Shown piece after piece: positions 31,246-41,264 of a stretch of DNA of 64,000 bases (positions within the stretch are counted from its first letter, which is position 1; every line of letters starts with the position of its first letter). The stretch comes from Paenibacillus sp. FSL K6-3182 (GTDB lineage: Bacteria; Bacillota; Bacilli; Paenibacillales; Paenibacillaceae): contig NZ_CP150265.1 of NCBI RefSeq assembly GCF_037976325.1, forward strand, positions 6,881,001 to 6,945,000, written 5' to 3'. Below the pieces are notes generated by a model. It did no database searches, was not told the DNA's origin, and was given only the letters and a program-made list of their open reading frames with translations. Both the position numbers and the translations under genes were made by a program.

Positions 31246-34200
31246 TTATTCAGCAGCGCCGACTTCGGCACCTTCTATATTGAGGTTAAGCTTATCGCCT
31301 GTTGCCTCGTCTTCATCATCCATTTCCTTCATTTCGATCTCTTCTTCATTCTCGGATAGAATTTTAACGTCCATACCCAAACTTTGAAGCTCTTTGATCA
31401 AAACTTTGAACGATTCCGGAACACCTGGCTCTGGTACGTTTTCGCCTTTAACGATGGATTCGTACGTTTTAACACGACCAACCACGTCATCGGATTTAAC
31501 AGTCAATATTTCTTGAAGCGTGTATGCAGCGCCATATGCCTCAAGCGCCCATACCTCCATCTCCCCGAAACGTTGTCCACCGAACTGTGCTTTACCACCG
31601 AGCGGCTGTTGTGTAACGAGTGAGTAAGGACCAGTGGAACGGGCATGGATTTTATCATCGACCATGTGCGCCAGTTTAATCATGTACATGACCCCAACTG
31701 TAACTTCACGTTCGAAATTCTCGCCTGTCCGTCCGTCATACAGTACGGTTTTACCGTTACGCTGCATGCCTGCTTCTTCCATCGTATCGAAAACGTCATT
31801 CTCGCGCGCGCCGTCAAATACTGGCGTAGCAGCGTGGATGCCGAGATGCTTACAAGCCATACCCAAGTGAACTTCAAGCGCCTGACCGATGTTCATCCGC
31901 GACGGTACGCCGAGCGGGTTAAGAACAACTTCTACAGGTGTGCCATCCGGTAGGAAAGGCATATCTTCTTCAGGCATGATACGAGCGATTACACCTTTGT
32001 TACCATGACGTCCGGCCATTTTGTCGCCTTCGGAAATCTTCCGTTTTTGAGCAATATAAGCACGAACGAGCTGGTTAACGCCTGGTGGCAATTCGTCGCC
32101 ATTCTCCCGCGTAAATACTTTAACGTCAACAACGATACCGTCTGTACCATGCGGCACGCGTAGCGATGTATCACGTACTTCACGAGCCTTCTCACCAAAG
32201 ATAGCGTGCAGCAATCTTTCTTCCGCAGTTAGCTCTGTTACACCCTTAGGCGTTACTTTACCAACTAGGATATCGCCAGCGCCGATTTCAGCTCCGACAC
32301 GAATGATTCCGCGCTCATCTAGGTTGCGAAGAGCTTCTTCTCCGACATTCGGAATGTCGCGTGTAATTTCTTCAGGTCCAAGCTTCGTATCACGAGCCTC
32401 AGACTCGTATTCCTCGATGTGAATGGATGTATAAACATCCTCTTTCACTAGCTTTTCACTTAGCAGGATCGCATCCTCATAGTTGTAGCCTTCCCACGTC
32501 ATGAATGCAACAACGACGTTGCGTCCAAGAGCCAATTCGCCTTTTTCAGTGGAAGGACCATCCGCAAGGATATCACCTTTTTTAATAACGTCACCTTTAC
32601 GTACAAGCGGGCGTTGATTGATGCACGTTCCTTGGTTAGAGCGCATAAACTTGTGTAGTTTATGTTTTACCAAGTCACCAGTAACCGGCTTGCCATCGAT
32701 TTGCTCGACGCGACGAAGCCAGATTTCATTAGCGGAAGAACGTTCGATTATACCGTCATGCTTCGCTACGATACAAACGCCTGAGTCTTTCGCTGCCTTG
32801 TGCTCCATACCTGTACCAACAAGTGGTGATCTAGGGATAAGAAGCGGTACCGCTTGACGTTGCATGTTGGATCCCATGAGGGCACGGTTGGAGTCATCGT
32901 TTTCCAAGAAAGGAATTAACGCTGTCGCAACAGATACTACCTGTTTAGGCGATACATCCATGTAATCAACGCGATCACTAGGCATAGTCAAAATGTTATC
33001 GGCTTGTTTATTGTAACGAACGATCGTATTCTCTTCTGCAAACTTGTCGTCTGGAGTCAGCTTCGCATTCGCTTGCGCGATTACGTAGTTATCTTCCTCG
33101 TCAGCAGTCAGATATGCGATTTGTTCTGTAACAATTCCAGTCTTCGGATCTACCCAACGATATGGTGCTTCAATAAAGCCATATTCGTTAATACGAGCAA
33201 AGGAAGACAAGGAGTTGATCAAACCGATATTCGGTCCCTCTGGCGTCTCGATCGGACACATCCGCCCATAGTGGGAGTGATGGACGTCACGAACTTCAAA
33301 GCCCGCGCGTTCCCGAGTCAAACCGCCGGGTCCAAGTGCTGACAAACGACGCTTATGCGTCAATTCAGCAAGCGGATTCGTTTGGTCCATAAACTGGGAC
33401 AGCTGCGAGGAGCCGAAGAACTCTTTTATAGATGCAATAACCGGACGAATGTTAATTAGCGCTTGCGGCGTAATTGCATTCGCGTCTTGAATGGACATTC
33501 TCTCACGCACAACGCGCTCCATACGAGACAGACCGATACGGAATTGGTTTTGAAGCAGCTCGCCAACAGAACGCAGACGACGGTTGCCTAGATGATCGAT
33601 ATCATCCGTGCTGCCTACGCCATGAAGCAAGTTGATAAAGTAGTTAATGGAAGAAATGATGTCCGCAGGCGTGATATGCTTGACGGATTTATCAATAATG
33701 CCATTCGCAATAACTTTAATTACTTTGCTTTCGTCATATGGTGAGAATACGCTGATCGTTTGTAGTGGAATACTATCAGCATCAAGAACGCCATTAGCAA
33801 CATGATACGTTTTGAAACCAACATCCTTCTCAAGCTTCTCGAGAATTTCATCAAGCAAGCGGCGGTCAATCATTTGTCCGGACTCAGCAATAATTTCGCC
33901 AGTCGCAGGATCAATTAGATTTTCCGCAAGACGTTGATTGAACAAACGGTTCTTGATGTGAAGTTTTTTGTTTATTTTGTAACGGCCTACGTTGGCCAAG
34001 TCATAACGTTTTGGATCAAAGAAACGAGCAACTAGCAAGCTCTTCGCATTATCCAAAGTCGGAGGCTCGCCTGGACGAAGACGCTCATAAATTTCAATAA
34101 GCGCTTTTTCAGTCGAATCCGTGTTATCTTTGTCTAGCGTGTTCCGAATGTACTCATCATGGCCTAGCAGTTCAAGAATCTCAGCGTCAGTACCGAATCC

Positions 34201-34794
34201 AAGCGAACGCAAAAGTACCGTTACCGGTATTTTCCGGGTCCGGTCAATACGAACGTAGATGATATCTTTAGCATCCGTTTCAAGCTCTAGCCAAGCGCCA
34301 CGGTTAGGAATAACAGTAGCTGTGTAGTTTTTCTTCCCGTTCTTATCGACCTTCGTGCTGAAGTACACACTCGGGGATCGAACCAATTGGCTGACTATGA
34401 CACGTTCGGCTCCGTTAATAATAAACGTGCCCGTCTCTGTCATAAGCGGGAAATCACCCATGAAAACTTCTTGTTCCTTTACTTCGCCAGTTTCCTTATT
34501 GAAAAGTCGCACCTTAACGCGTAAAGGAGCTGCATACGTCACATCGCGCTCTTTTGATTCATCGACCGAATATTTCGGTTCGCCCAAGCTATAGTCGATA
34601 AACTCAAGCGATAGATTGCCCGTAAAGTCCGAAATCGGAGAAATATCTTGGAACAACTCAATTAGGTCGCTGTCCAAAAACTTCTCATACGATTTTTGTT
34701 GGATTTCAATCAGGTTCGGGACTTCCAGCACCTCGTTGATCCTGGCGTAGCTTCTGCGCGCGCGCCGACCATACTGAACAAGTTGTCCTGCCAA
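31246..34794 (-). CDS. rpoB: RNA polymerase beta subunit
   Basis: 1182 residues from TTG 34794, preceded by GGGGTGAGG and giving [20 protein letters not shown], like other Bacillales; an ATG six codons upstream has no clear site. The rifampicin pocket ([20 protein letters not shown] then [11 protein letters not shown], near residues 465-500) shows the sensitive-type sequence. The C-terminus ends in an acidic tail, as usual in Firmicutes. Forms an operon with rpoC. Confidence 0.98.
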   Translation of the reverse strand: MAGQLVQYGRRARRSYARINEVLEVPNLIEIQQKSYEKFLDSDLIELFQDISPISDFTGNLSLEFIDYSLGEPKYSVDESKERDVTYAAPLRVKVRLFNKETGEVKEQEVFMGDFPLMTETGTFIINGAERVIVSQLVRSPSVYFSTKVDKNGKKNYTATVIPNRGAWLELETDAKDIIYVRIDRTRKIPVTVLLRSLGFGTDAEILELLGHDEYIRNTLDKDNTDSTEKALIEIYERLRPGEPPTLDNAKSLLVARFFDPKRYDLANVGRYKINKKLHIKNRLFNQRLAENLIDPATGEIIAESGQMIDRRLLDEILEKLEKDVGFKTYHVANGVLDADSIPLQTISVFSPYDESKVIKVIANGIIDKSVKHITPADIISSINYFINLLHGVGSTDDIDHLGNRRLRSVGELLQNQFRIGLSRMERVVRERMSIQDANAITPQALINIRPVIASIKEFFGSSQLSQFMDQTNPLAELTHKRRLSALGPGGLTRERAGFEVRDVHHSHYGRMCPIETPEGPNIGLINSLSSFARINEYGFIEAPYRWVDPKTGIVTEQIAYLTADEEDNYVIAQANAKLTPDDKFAEENTIVRYNKQADNILTMPSDRVDYMDVSPKQVVSVATALIPFLENDDSNRALMGSNMQRQAVPLLIPRSPLVGTGMEHKAAKDSGVCIVAKHDGIIERSSANEIWLRRVEQIDGKPVTGDLVKHKLHKFMRSNQGTCINQRPLVRKGDVIKKGDILADGPSTEKGELALGRNVVVAFMTWEGYNYEDAILLSEKLVKEDVYTSIHIEEYESEARDTKLGPEEITRDIPNVGEEALRNLDERGIIRVGAEIGAGDILVGKVTPKGVTELTAEERLLHAIFGEKAREVRDTSLRVPHGTDGIVVDVKVFTRENGDELPPGVNQLVRAYIAQKRKISEGDKMAGRHGNKGVIARIMPEEDMPFLPDGTPVEVVLNPLGVPSRMNIGQALEVHLGMACKHLGIHAATPVFDGARENDVFDTMEEAGMQRNGKTVLYDGRTGENFEREVTVGVMYMIKLAHMVDDKIHARSTGPYSLVTQQPLGGKAQFGGQRFGEMEVWALEAYGAAYTLQEILTVKSDDVVGRVKTYESIVKGENVPEPGVPESFKVLIKELQSLGMDVKILSENEEEIEMKEMDDEDEATGDKLNLNIEGAEVGAAE

Positions 34795-35090
34795 CTTAAC
34801 CTCACCCCTCATGTCTGTATCACAGCATCGATAATCACTGCGTCACTATAGACGAACCAGCCGCCTATATAGTCAAATAAAGAAAAGCCCTTATCGAATG
34901 GTTCGAAAAAAGAGCATGTTCCGGCAGTTAACTAATCACAGCGCGGCCGTGACAGTCTCATATCAAATAATTTTGCCCAAAACGTAAACATTATACGTCA
35001 AATGTGTAAAACTTATGCATTCCGCGCTTTAAATTTACACTTGACATTTTAGTTAACTAAAGAGATCGAGCCCAATTTAATGCTGACATT

Positions 35091-35124
35091 TTATAATCTT
35101 ACCATATCGCAAATGTCAAGTCAA
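35091..35124 (-). promoter_or_regulatory. Two overlapping SigA-type promoters upstream of rpoB
   Basis: Minus strand: TTGACT (35124-35119) with TAAGAT (35101-35096) at 17 bp, and TTGACA (35119-35114) with TTATAA (35096-35091) at 17 bp. The leader to rpoB is about 280 nt and contains the hairpin TCACGGC/GCTGTGA near 34945; the 384-bp gap 34795-35178 otherwise shows nothing. Confidence 0.65.
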
Positions 35125-35178
35125 TAAATATTATTCAGTTTTCAAACATATTTTCAAAACATATTTTTCTCTAATTTT

Positions 35179-35778
35179 CTAAGCTTTTACAGCTCGGAAA
35201 ATACGGTAGCCTTTATCCTTTGTTACTTCCTCTACATCTGCAAATAATGACTCTAATTTAGCTTTCGCCGAAGGCGCCCCTTGCTTCTTCTGTATGACAA
35301 CCCACATGCTGCCGCCTTGTTCGAGCAATTCATAACCTTCTTCAAAAATCCGATGAACGACTGACTTCCCCGCCCTGATAGGCGGATTTGTAACGATGAC
35401 ATCGAACTTCATTTGCTTAACTGCTTCAAATAGATCACTTTGCAAAACGGTAACATTAGATATCTGGTTAAGCTTTGCGTTCTCACGCGAAAGCTCTACC
35501 GCTCTTTCATTTATATCAATCATCGTTACTTGCCCATGCTCAGCGAGTTTTGCTGATGTTAATCCAATAGGACCATAACCACAGCCAACATCAAGAATGT
35601 TTGCATTTGCATTCAGCTCCAAAGCATCGATCAATACCTGACTCCCGTAATCAACTCCTGATTTCGAGAATACGCCGGCATCCGTCATAAACTTCAAAGA
35701 AAAGCCTCGGAGAATTGCTTCATGAACTTGACGATTATGCTTAACATCTGGGCTCTGTGAGTAATAGTGATTCGACAT
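35179..35778 (-). CDS. ybxB: Class I SAM-dependent methyltransferase (YbxB/RsmC-like)
   Basis: 199 residues. The SAM-binding motif ILDVGCGYGPIGLTSAKLAE is near residues 60-80, and the catalytic NPPI motif of base N-methyltransferases (VIVTNPPIRAGK) near 125-135. This pattern matches RsmC-type 16S rRNA guanine methyltransferases. It sits between rplL and rpoB as ybxB does in Bacillus subtilis. The exact rRNA target is not known from sequence. Confidence 0.92.
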   Translation of the reverse strand: MSNHYYSQSPDVKHNRQVHEAILRGFSLKFMTDAGVFSKSGVDYGSQVLIDALELNANANILDVGCGYGPIGLTSAKLAEHGQVTMIDINERAVELSRENAKLNQISNVTVLQSDLFEAVKQMKFDVIVTNPPIRAGKSVVHRIFEEGYELLEQGGSMWVVIQKKQGAPSAKAKLESLFADVEEVTKDKGYRIFRAVKA

Positions 35779-35808
35779 TATTCATCACTCCCCGCTATTC
35801 CATATTGC

Positions 35809-35854
35809 ATCGAGTATTTTGATATCGCCTTGCTTCAGCGAAAAGATACTCGAT
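35809..35854. repeat. 9-bp inverted repeat upstream of ybxB
   Basis: ATCGAGTAT (35809-35817) and ATACTCGAT (35846-35854) are exact inverted copies 28 bp apart in the ybxB leader. Confidence 0.6.
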
Positions 35855-35859
35855 TCTCG

Positions 35860-35910
35860 TTGAAGGATAAGAATGGACAAGCCAAAAACTTGCACATTCT
35901 TATCCTTCAA
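35860..35910. repeat. 16-bp perfect inverted repeat between rplL and ybxB
   Basis: TTGAAGGATAAGAATG (35860-35875) and its exact complement (35895-35910) around a 19-nt loop. Its core GATAAGAATG...CATTCTTATC recurs with nearly the same spacing upstream of sigH (40543-40582). Confidence 0.85.
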
Positions 35911-35921
35911 CATACAACGAA

Positions 35922-35948
35922 CCCCTTGAAACCTGACGTTTCAAGGGG
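35922..35948 (-). terminator. Probable terminator after rplL
   Basis: Perfect 11-bp stem CCCCTTGAAAC/GTTTCAAGGGG with a 5-nt loop, about 60 bp after the rplL stop; the following T run is weak. Confidence 0.6.
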
Positions 35949-36005
35949 CTCGCCGGCCGATTCATCATTCAATCGCATGATCAGCTTATTTTATTGAAAG
36001 AAATA

Positions 36006-36365
36006 CTACTTAACTTCTACGGAAGCGCCAGCTTCAGTAAGCTTAGCTGCAACAGCTTCTGCTTCTTCTTTAGCAACTTTCTCTTTAACTGCTTTAGGAG
36101 CGCTATCAACCAAGTCTTTCGCTTCTTTCAGGCCAAGACCTGTGATTTCGCGAACAACTTTGATTACGTTGATTTTTGAAGCGCCAGCGCCGTTAAGGAT
36201 AACGTCAAATTCAGTTTGCTCAGCTTCTACAGCTGCGCCAGCACCTGCTGCTGCTACTGGAGCTGCTGCAGTTACGCCGAATTCTTCTTCAATTGCTTTA
36301 ACAAGATCGTTCAGTTCAAGAACGTTCATAACTTTAATCGCTTCTAAGATTTGTTCTTTAGACAT
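36006..36365 (-). CDS. rplL: 50S ribosomal protein L7/L12
   Basis: 119 residues. Multiple copies form the flexible stalk that recruits translational GTPases. The N-terminal dimer domain ([20 protein letters not shown]), the alanine/glycine-rich hinge near residues 35-45 and the C-terminal [20 protein letters not shown] helix are clear. It follows rplJ after about 90 bp containing a small CCGAC/GTCGG hairpin. Confidence 0.98.
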   Translation of the reverse strand: MSKEQILEAIKVMNVLELNDLVKAIEEEFGVTAAAPVAAAGAGAAVEAEQTEFDVILNGAGASKINVIKVVREITGLGLKEAKDLVDSAPKAVKEKVAKEEAEAVAAKLTEAGASVEVK

Positions 36366-36457
36366 GATTATACCTCCGGGAATATGGTTTATTTTTTTTG
36401 GTTTATCCTACAGCCGACTTGCGTCGGTTCATTACTATAAGGGACTCTTGAAAAAAA

Positions 36458-36961
36458 TTAAGCTTGTGCTTCTTGTTTCTCGCCGACTGCTTTAACTGCA
36501 AGCGCGAAGTTGCGCACTGGAGCTTGCAATACGCTGAGGAGCATAGAGAGCAAACCGTCGCGGGACGGAAGTTCCGCAAGAGCTTTAATTTCTTCTTGAG
36601 ATACGACTTTACCTTCAACAACGCCGCCTTTAAGTTTCAAAGCATCGTTTTTCTTAGCGAAATCGTTCAAAATTTTAGCTGGAGCAACAGCGTCTTCTTT
36701 ACCGAATGCAATTGCTGTAGGACCTGTAAGAATGTTGTTCAATTCTACATAATCCGTACCTTCAGTTGCGCGACGAACGAGCGAGTTTTTAAGAACTTGG
36801 AATTCAATTCCTGCTTCACGAAGTTGTTTCCGAAGTTCAGTTACTTGAGCAACGTTCAATCCACGATAGTCAGCTACTACTGTGCTAGAGCTATTAGCAA
36901 TTTTTGCCGCGATTACGGCAACTGCCTCTTGTTTCTCTTGGATGATATTTGCGTTAGCCAA
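36458..36961 (-). CDS. rplJ: 50S ribosomal protein L10
   Basis: 167 residues from TTG 36961, which is six bases after GGGAGGTG; the GTG at 36970 lies inside that ribosome binding site and is rejected. L10 anchors L7/L12 to the ribosome: [20 protein letters not shown] near residue 30-50 and the C-terminal L12-binding helix [14 protein letters not shown]. The leader RNA upstream is the likely autoregulatory site. Confidence 0.96.
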   Translation of the reverse strand: MANANIIQEKQEAVAVIAAKIANSSSTVVADYRGLNVAQVTELRKQLREAGIEFQVLKNSLVRRATEGTDYVELNNILTGPTAIAFGKEDAVAPAKILNDFAKKNDALKLKGGVVEGKVVSQEEIKALAELPSRDGLLSMLLSVLQAPVRNFALAVKAVGEKQEAQA

Positions 36962-37033
36962 ACTGTACACCTCCCGTAATAGTATACATTCCGTTAATTA
37001 CGACGGGCTTTCCACGCCTCGATGCATGAGAAA

Positions 37034-37175
37034 GGCCTTCGCAGACACTGCGAAGGCCATGATGTCGTTATCGCGCATCAACCCTAAAGGATCGAATATT
37101 GCTTACAAACGTTTTATCATAACACCTCGGTAGGAAATTAAGCCTTATGGCACCTACTGTCTACGGTATGCGTAT
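37034..37175 (-). promoter_or_regulatory. L10-type leader RNA of rplJ-rplL
   Basis: On the minus strand TAGGTGCCATAAGGCTTAAT is enclosed by GTAGG/CCTAC, followed by GAGGTG, as in the Firmicute L10 leader recalled from memory. Downstream a perfect 11-bp hairpin (37058-37034, GGCCTTCGCAG) with CTTTCTC after it may be the attenuator. Confidence 0.7.
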
Positions 37176-37196
37176 TCGAATTTAGTTCCGTTCTTC

Positions 37197-37889
37197 TTAG
37201 CGGTAAGCCGCTGTAGAAACACGAGCGCCAGGGCCCATTGTTGAAGAAACGGCAATGTTTTTCAGGTAAACACCTTTTGACGCAGCCGGTTTAGCACGAT
37301 TAAGTGCATCGATCAATGATTTGAGGTTCTCGTTGAGTTTCTCAGCATCGAAAGATACTTTACCGATTGGCGCATGGATTTGACCTGCTTTATCAAGACG
37401 GTATTCAATCTTACCGGCTTTGATTTCTTGAACGGCTTTAGCAACGTCAAACGTTACTGTACCAGCTTTAGGGTTCGGCATCAAGCCTTTACCACCAAGG
37501 ATACGTCCAAGTTTACCAACTTCAGCCATCATGTCCGGCGTTGCTACGCAAACGTCGAATTCGAACCAGCCTTGTTGGATTTTGTTGATCATGTCTGCAT
37601 CGCCGACAAAATCAGCACCTGCAGCTTCCGCTTCTTTCACTTTTTCGCCTTTTGCGAAAACGAGAACGCGTTTTGTTTTACCAGTGCCGTGTGGTAGTAC
37701 AACTACGCCACGAACAGCTTGGTCTTGTTTACGTGGGTCTACACCCAAACGAACTGCTACTTCAACGGACTCGTCGAATTTAGCTGTTGCAGCCTTCTTA
37801 ACAAGCTCAATCGCTTCTAGAGGCTCGTAAGTTGCTTCGCTATCAAATAGCTTAGCAGCTTCTACATATTTTTTACCTTGTTTAGCCAT
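37197..37889 (-). CDS. rplA: 50S ribosomal protein L1
   Basis: 230 residues, two-domain L1 of the mobile stalk that guides E-site tRNA out. [20 protein letters not shown] at the start, the [16 protein letters not shown] region near 75-90 and [20 protein letters not shown] near 130-150 are diagnostic. In many bacteria L1 represses its own operon; the 100-bp spacer upstream has two GGAGGAT stretches but I cannot show a binding site. Confidence 0.98.
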   Translation of the reverse strand: MAKQGKKYVEAAKLFDSEATYEPLEAIELVKKAATAKFDESVEVAVRLGVDPRKQDQAVRGVVVLPHGTGKTKRVLVFAKGEKVKEAEAAGADFVGDADMINKIQQGWFEFDVCVATPDMMAEVGKLGRILGGKGLMPNPKAGTVTFDVAKAVQEIKAGKIEYRLDKAGQIHAPIGKVSFDAEKLNENLKSLIDALNRAKPAASKGVYLKNIAVSSTMGPGARVSTAAYR

Positions 37890-37990
37890 TGTAATTTCCT
37901 CCTCATGTGGTTGTAGCGGAAAATCCTCCTAGGGATGATCCTCCCACTCGCGAAAGCCGAAGCTAACGCAAAGCAAGCTACCTCGCGGTA

Positions 37991-38416
37991 TTAGTCAACA
38001 ATAGTTACGCCCATGCTGCGAGCAGTACCTTCAACCATACGCATTGCCGATTCTACAGACGCTGCGTTAAGATCCGGCATTTTTTGCTCAGCGATTTCGC
38101 GAACTTTGTCACGTTTTACAGTAGCGACCTTTTTCTTGTTCGGTTCGCCTGAACCCTTTTCGATACCAGCTGCGACGCGAAGCAATACTGCTGCCGGCGG
38201 CGTTTTTGTTTCGAAAGTGAAAGAACGGTCTTCAAATACTGTAATAACAACCGGAATAATCAAGCCTGCTTGATCTGCGGTACGAGCATTAAACTCTTTA
38301 CAAAACGCCATGATGTTAACGCCTGCTTGACCAAGTGCTGGACCGATCGGCGGCGCTGGGTTTGCTTTACCTGCAGGAACTTGCAATTTGACCATCTTGA
38401 TGACCTTTTTTGCCAT
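37991..38416 (-). CDS. rplK: 50S ribosomal protein L11
   Basis: 141 residues from ATG 38416, the family length, with AAGGAGGTG upstream; an in-frame start nine bases earlier lies close to that site. L11 forms the GTPase-associated region and the thiopeptide site; the proline-rich [20 protein letters not shown] is unaltered. It also activates RelA-type stringent response in other bacteria. Confidence 0.98.
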   Translation of the reverse strand: MAKKVIKMVKLQVPAGKANPAPPIGPALGQAGVNIMAFCKEFNARTADQAGLIIPVVITVFEDRSFTFETKTPPAAVLLRVAAGIEKGSGEPNKKKVATVKRDKVREIAEQKMPDLNAASVESAMRMVEGTARSMGVTIVD

Positions 38417-38451
38417 GCCTGACACACCTCCTTACCCTTTATTCCATGCGT

Positions 38452-38490
38452 AAATAGCATCCGCCTCCGCAAGGGGGCATTGCTATTTCG
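38452..38490. repeat. Hairpin between nusG and rplK
   Basis: AAATAGCA and TGCTATTT flank an inner GC-rich helix (GCCTCC-GCAA-GGGGGC) in the rplK leader. It could be an L11/L1 regulatory element or a partial terminator; no T run is obvious on the minus strand. Confidence 0.55.
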
Positions 38491-38537
38491 CGTCCAAACC
38501 ACCACTAGTTTAACCCAGTGGGTTCGGAAACCAGATA

Positions 38538-39071
38538 TTATATCTTTTCCACTTGAGTGTAATCCAGCTCTAGTGGGGTCTCCCTGCCAAACATGTTTAC
38601 ATGAACCTTCAACTTCGCTTTGTCCAGCAAAATTTCTTCTACTGTACCAACAAAATCTGCGAAAGGACCCACTTTGACGCGAACCGTTTCTTTCAAATCG
38701 AACTCGATTTTCGGTTTTGGTTCTTCCATGCCCATGTGTTTGAGTATTTGCTCAACCTCATCTGGCAATAGAGGAATCGGTTTTGAACCGGAACCTGTTG
38801 ATCCTACGAATCCAGTTACACCTGGTGTATTTCGAACAACGTACCATGAATCGTCGGTTTGAACCATTTCCACAAGAACATAGCCGGGGTAGACCTTACG
38901 TTGGACAGTCTTCTTCTTACCATCCTTCTCTACCACTTCTTCTTCCATAGGAACAAGCACACGGAAAATCTTATCTTCCATGCCCATTGATTCAACACGG
39001 CGTTCCAAATTGGCTTTCACCTTGTTCTCATAACCTGAGTAGGTATGCACGACGTACCATCTTTTTTCCAT
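38538..39071 (-). CDS. nusG: Transcription elongation/termination factor NusG
   Basis: 177 residues from ATG 39071 (AAAGGTGG upstream; GTG at 39074 is a less likely alternative). The NGN domain (KRWYVVHTYSGYENKVKANL) binds the beta-prime clamp helices; the KOW domain (VRVKVGPFADFVGTVEEI near 125-145) follows. It couples transcription and translation and affects pausing in Bacillus subtilis. Standard secE-nusG-rplK order. Confidence 0.98.
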   Translation of the reverse strand: MEKRWYVVHTYSGYENKVKANLERRVESMGMEDKIFRVLVPMEEEVVEKDGKKKTVQRKVYPGYVLVEMVQTDDSWYVVRNTPGVTGFVGSTGSGSKPIPLLPDEVEQILKHMGMEEPKPKIEFDLKETVRVKVGPFADFVGTVEEILLDKAKLKVHVNMFGRETPLELDYTQVEKI

Positions 39072-39095
39072 CACAAATCCACCTTTGGACCCTTC

Positions 39096-39305
39096 TTAAA
39101 CAATGAGTTCAACCAGAGACGAGATCCCGATGTCAAGAAGCCAAAAGTAAATAGTCACAAGCGTAATCGTGAGCAAAACCACGATCGAATAGCTTGTCAA
39201 CTCTTTACGGCTTGGCCAGCGAACCTTCTTAAGTTCCGCCCAGCTGTCGGCAAAAAAACTAAACGTTGTACCAAAGCTTTGCTTTAGTTTAGCCAAAAAT
39301 GCCAC
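39096..39305 (-). CDS. secE: Preprotein translocase subunit SecE
   Basis: 69 residues from GTG 39305, seven bases after GGAGG; the GTG two codons earlier overlaps the ribosome binding site. The short Gram-positive form has an amphipathic helix with the conserved ELKKVRWPSRKEL followed by a single membrane segment (SIVVLLTITLVTIYFWLL). It clamps SecY. Confidence 0.96.
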   Translation of the reverse strand: MAFLAKLKQSFGTTFSFFADSWAELKKVRWPSRKELTSYSIVVLLTITLVTIYFWLLDIGISSLVELIV

Positions 39306-39323
39306 GTTCACACCTCCAATTGA

Positions 39324-39473
39324 CTATCTCGTCTCGCGATGAGGAGTCTGCTCGTTACAGAACTTGCAAAACTTCTTCAACTCGATGCGGTCGGGGTGAT
39401 TGCGTTTGTTCTTGCTGCTCGCATAGTTTCTCTGTTTGCAGTTTGTGCATGCCAACGTGATAATTACCCGCAT
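39324..39473 (-). CDS. rpmG: 50S ribosomal protein L33 (zinc-binding form)
   Basis: 49 residues: [20 protein letters not shown] then a basic middle and [10 protein letters not shown]. The two Cys-x-x-Cys pairs mark the zinc-containing C+ form. ATG 39473 follows GGGAGGTG. First gene of rpmG-secE-nusG. Confidence 0.96.
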   Translation of the reverse strand: MRVIITLACTNCKQRNYASSKNKRNHPDRIELKKFCKFCNEQTPHRETR

Positions 39474-39585
39474 TGAATTACACCTCCCGAACTGCTACAA
39501 AATACGAATCATGAAGCTCTATATGAAAGTTCATTGATTCCAACGCCAAAACGAAATAAAACCTCGATTTTAGGCCTACCTAAAC

Positions 39586-39614
39586 ACTTTATCATACAGC
39601 AATTTTGATGTCAA
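39586..39614 (-). promoter_or_regulatory. SigA-type promoter of rpmG-secE-nusG
   Basis: Minus-strand TTGACA (39614-39609), 17-bp spacer, TAAAGT (39591-39586). The rest of the 314-bp gap between rpmG and sigH (39615-39787) shows no gene and no convincing sigH terminator. Confidence 0.8.
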
Positions 39615-39787
39615 TGTAAAAGATAAGTGTTAAGCCTGTGAATGATTGGAAACAAAAGCGCCATCGGTCTCGTATCTACCAGTATAGTCTACTTTTGTCC
39701 GTTTAAAACTAAAAGGACCGTATATTCCACCTAGACACCGCCAGATGGAAGACAGTCCTCGTAAAAATGATTTACGTATAAATGCGG

Positions 39788-40438
39788 CTAGCCGCTAATG
39801 TCTCTGACTTCCAAGTAACGTTCGAGCTTGCGTTTCACCCTTTGAAGAGCGTTGTCGATAGATTTCACATGTCTATCCAAATCAACAGCAATTTCCTGAT
39901 AGGACCTTCCATCCAAATAAAGCATAAGCACCTTGCGTTCAAGGTCGCTTAATATTTCGGACATCTTATCTTCAAGGCCAATGAATTCTTCTTGATTAAT
40001 AATTAATTCTTCTGGATCAGATACTCGCGTACCACAAATGACATCCAGCAGTGTGCGATCCGAATCTTCATCATAAATGGGCTTATCTAGCGAAACGTAG
40101 GAATTTAGCGGAATGTGTTTCTGACGCGTGGCTGTTTTGATGGCGGTAATAATTTGCCTGGTTATACACAATTCAGCAAAGGCTTTGAAGCTTGCTAGCT
40201 TGTCCCCTTTAAAATCACGAATTGCCTTATAAAGACCAATCATACCCTCCTGCACGATATCTTCACGATCCGCACCGATAAGAAAATACGAGCGCGCTTT
40301 GGCTCTCACAAAATTCTTATACTTGTTTATCAAATATTCCAACGCTATGCTATCACCATTGCGGACCGCTTCGACGATATCCTCGTCCGTACTGCTGTCA
40401 TACTCGAGCGTACTCCATTCTTTGAGGTCGATACTCAC
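39788..40438 (-). CDS. sigH: RNA polymerase sigma factor SigH (early stationary phase/sporulation)
   Basis: 216 residues. Region 2 (FVRAKARSYFLIGADREDIV, then QEGMIGLYKAIRDFKGD) and region 4 (ILSDLERKVLMLYLDGRSYQ, then HVKSIDNALQRVKRKLERYL) are complete. The TLEYDSSTDEDIVEAVRNGD start and length match Spo0H of Bacilli, which drives transition to stationary phase, competence and sporulation. It lies between rae1 and rpmG as in Bacillus. Its promoter region carries long inverted repeats (below). Confidence 0.97.
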   Translation of the reverse strand: MSIDLKEWSTLEYDSSTDEDIVEAVRNGDSIALEYLINKYKNFVRAKARSYFLIGADREDIVQEGMIGLYKAIRDFKGDKLASFKAFAELCITRQIITAIKTATRQKHIPLNSYVSLDKPIYDEDSDRTLLDVICGTRVSDPEELIINQEEFIGLEDKMSEILSDLERKVLMLYLDGRSYQEIAVDLDRHVKSIDNALQRVKRKLERYLEVRDISG

Positions 40439-40542
40439 GAACTATCCCTCCGGCCTGCAAGGCGTACACCGCTAGATTCTTATTCACGCAAACCTATCTG
40501 ATTGAACTCAAAGTCTGAGCTCAACAGTGTTTCACGTCGAAA

Positions 40543-40607
40543 GATAAGAATGTATACTGAACAAAATCAACACGTTCTTATCGCTAATAATAGAGTCAGT
40601 ATACATT
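40543..40607. repeat. Overlapping inverted repeats in the sigH leader
   Basis: Repeat 1: GATAAGAATG (40543-40552) with CGTTCTTATC (40573-40582), 20-nt loop, related to the repeat at 35860-35910. Repeat 2: perfect 12-bp AATGTATACTGA (40549-40560) and TCAGTATACATT (40596-40607); its right arm covers the sigH -10 hexamer. Confidence 0.8.
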
Positions 40608-40627
40608 ATGTAACCTTACACCGTCAA
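40598..40627 (-). promoter_or_regulatory. Probable SigA-type promoter of sigH
   Basis: Minus-strand TTGACG (40627-40622), 18-bp spacer, TATACT (40603-40598), inside the inverted repeat above. Gap 40439-40736 holds only this and the repeats. Confidence 0.6.
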
Positions 40628-40736
40628 CCAATCTGAGCCCCGGCAACCACAGATATACTGGGAATTTTGTAACTTAGTGGAATGATCCGAGTCAATCATT
40701 CTATATCTATTTGAAGATTATCGCTTTTCCAATCTT

Positions 40737-41261
40737 TTATTTCTCTCCGCGCCGAAGTTTCTCCAGCTGGCTTCGAACCTCTAAACTAATTCTGCCGTCT
40801 ACTGAATTCCGTTTTCCCGGCTGTTCCTCACGGAGTGTCTGCTCGATATTTTTGCGATTCTGGCCTATATCAATAAGCAGTTCCCGTGCTGATACACGAA
40901 GCGCACCTTTGCCGAATGCCACATGCTGCTCGACCAAATCCGAAGTGGCTACATATATATTTCTACGTCTGAGGAACAGCTCCGAGCATAAACGCTCGAT
41001 GCATTCATCAGCTGTTTCCTTCTCTTTTGTGTAAACGATAGTCAGCCTGTGGTGCCTGTAAGTAGCGCCTAATCCAGGCACCTGATGCGCATCAAACACG
41101 ACATACACTTTCATTCCTGTAAAACCTTGATAATCCGCCATTAAATCGAGCAATTTATCCCGCGCTTCTTCCAGATCATGTTCCTTCAGCTTCTCGAGTA
41201 CCGGCCAAGCTCCAATTATGTTATAACCGTCGACTAATAAAATATCGTCGCGCCGGTTCAT
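40737..41261 (-). CDS. rae1: Ribosome-associated endoribonuclease Rae1 (YacP, NYN/PIN domain)
   Basis: 174 residues. The NYN fold acidic residues are in ILLVDGYNIIGAW, YVVFDAHQVPG and a C-terminal VATSDLVEQ segment. In Bacillus subtilis the protein cleaves mRNA in the ribosomal A site. It starts three bases after the rlmB stop and ends the cysE-cysS-mrnC-rlmB-rae1 gene string. Confidence 0.93.
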   Translation of the reverse strand: MNRRDDILLVDGYNIIGAWPVLEKLKEHDLEEARDKLLDLMADYQGFTGMKVYVVFDAHQVPGLGATYRHHRLTIVYTKEKETADECIERLCSELFLRRRNIYVATSDLVEQHVAFGKGALRVSARELLIDIGQNRKNIEQTLREEQPGKRNSVDGRISLEVRSQLEKLRRGEK

Positions 41262-41264
41262 AAC

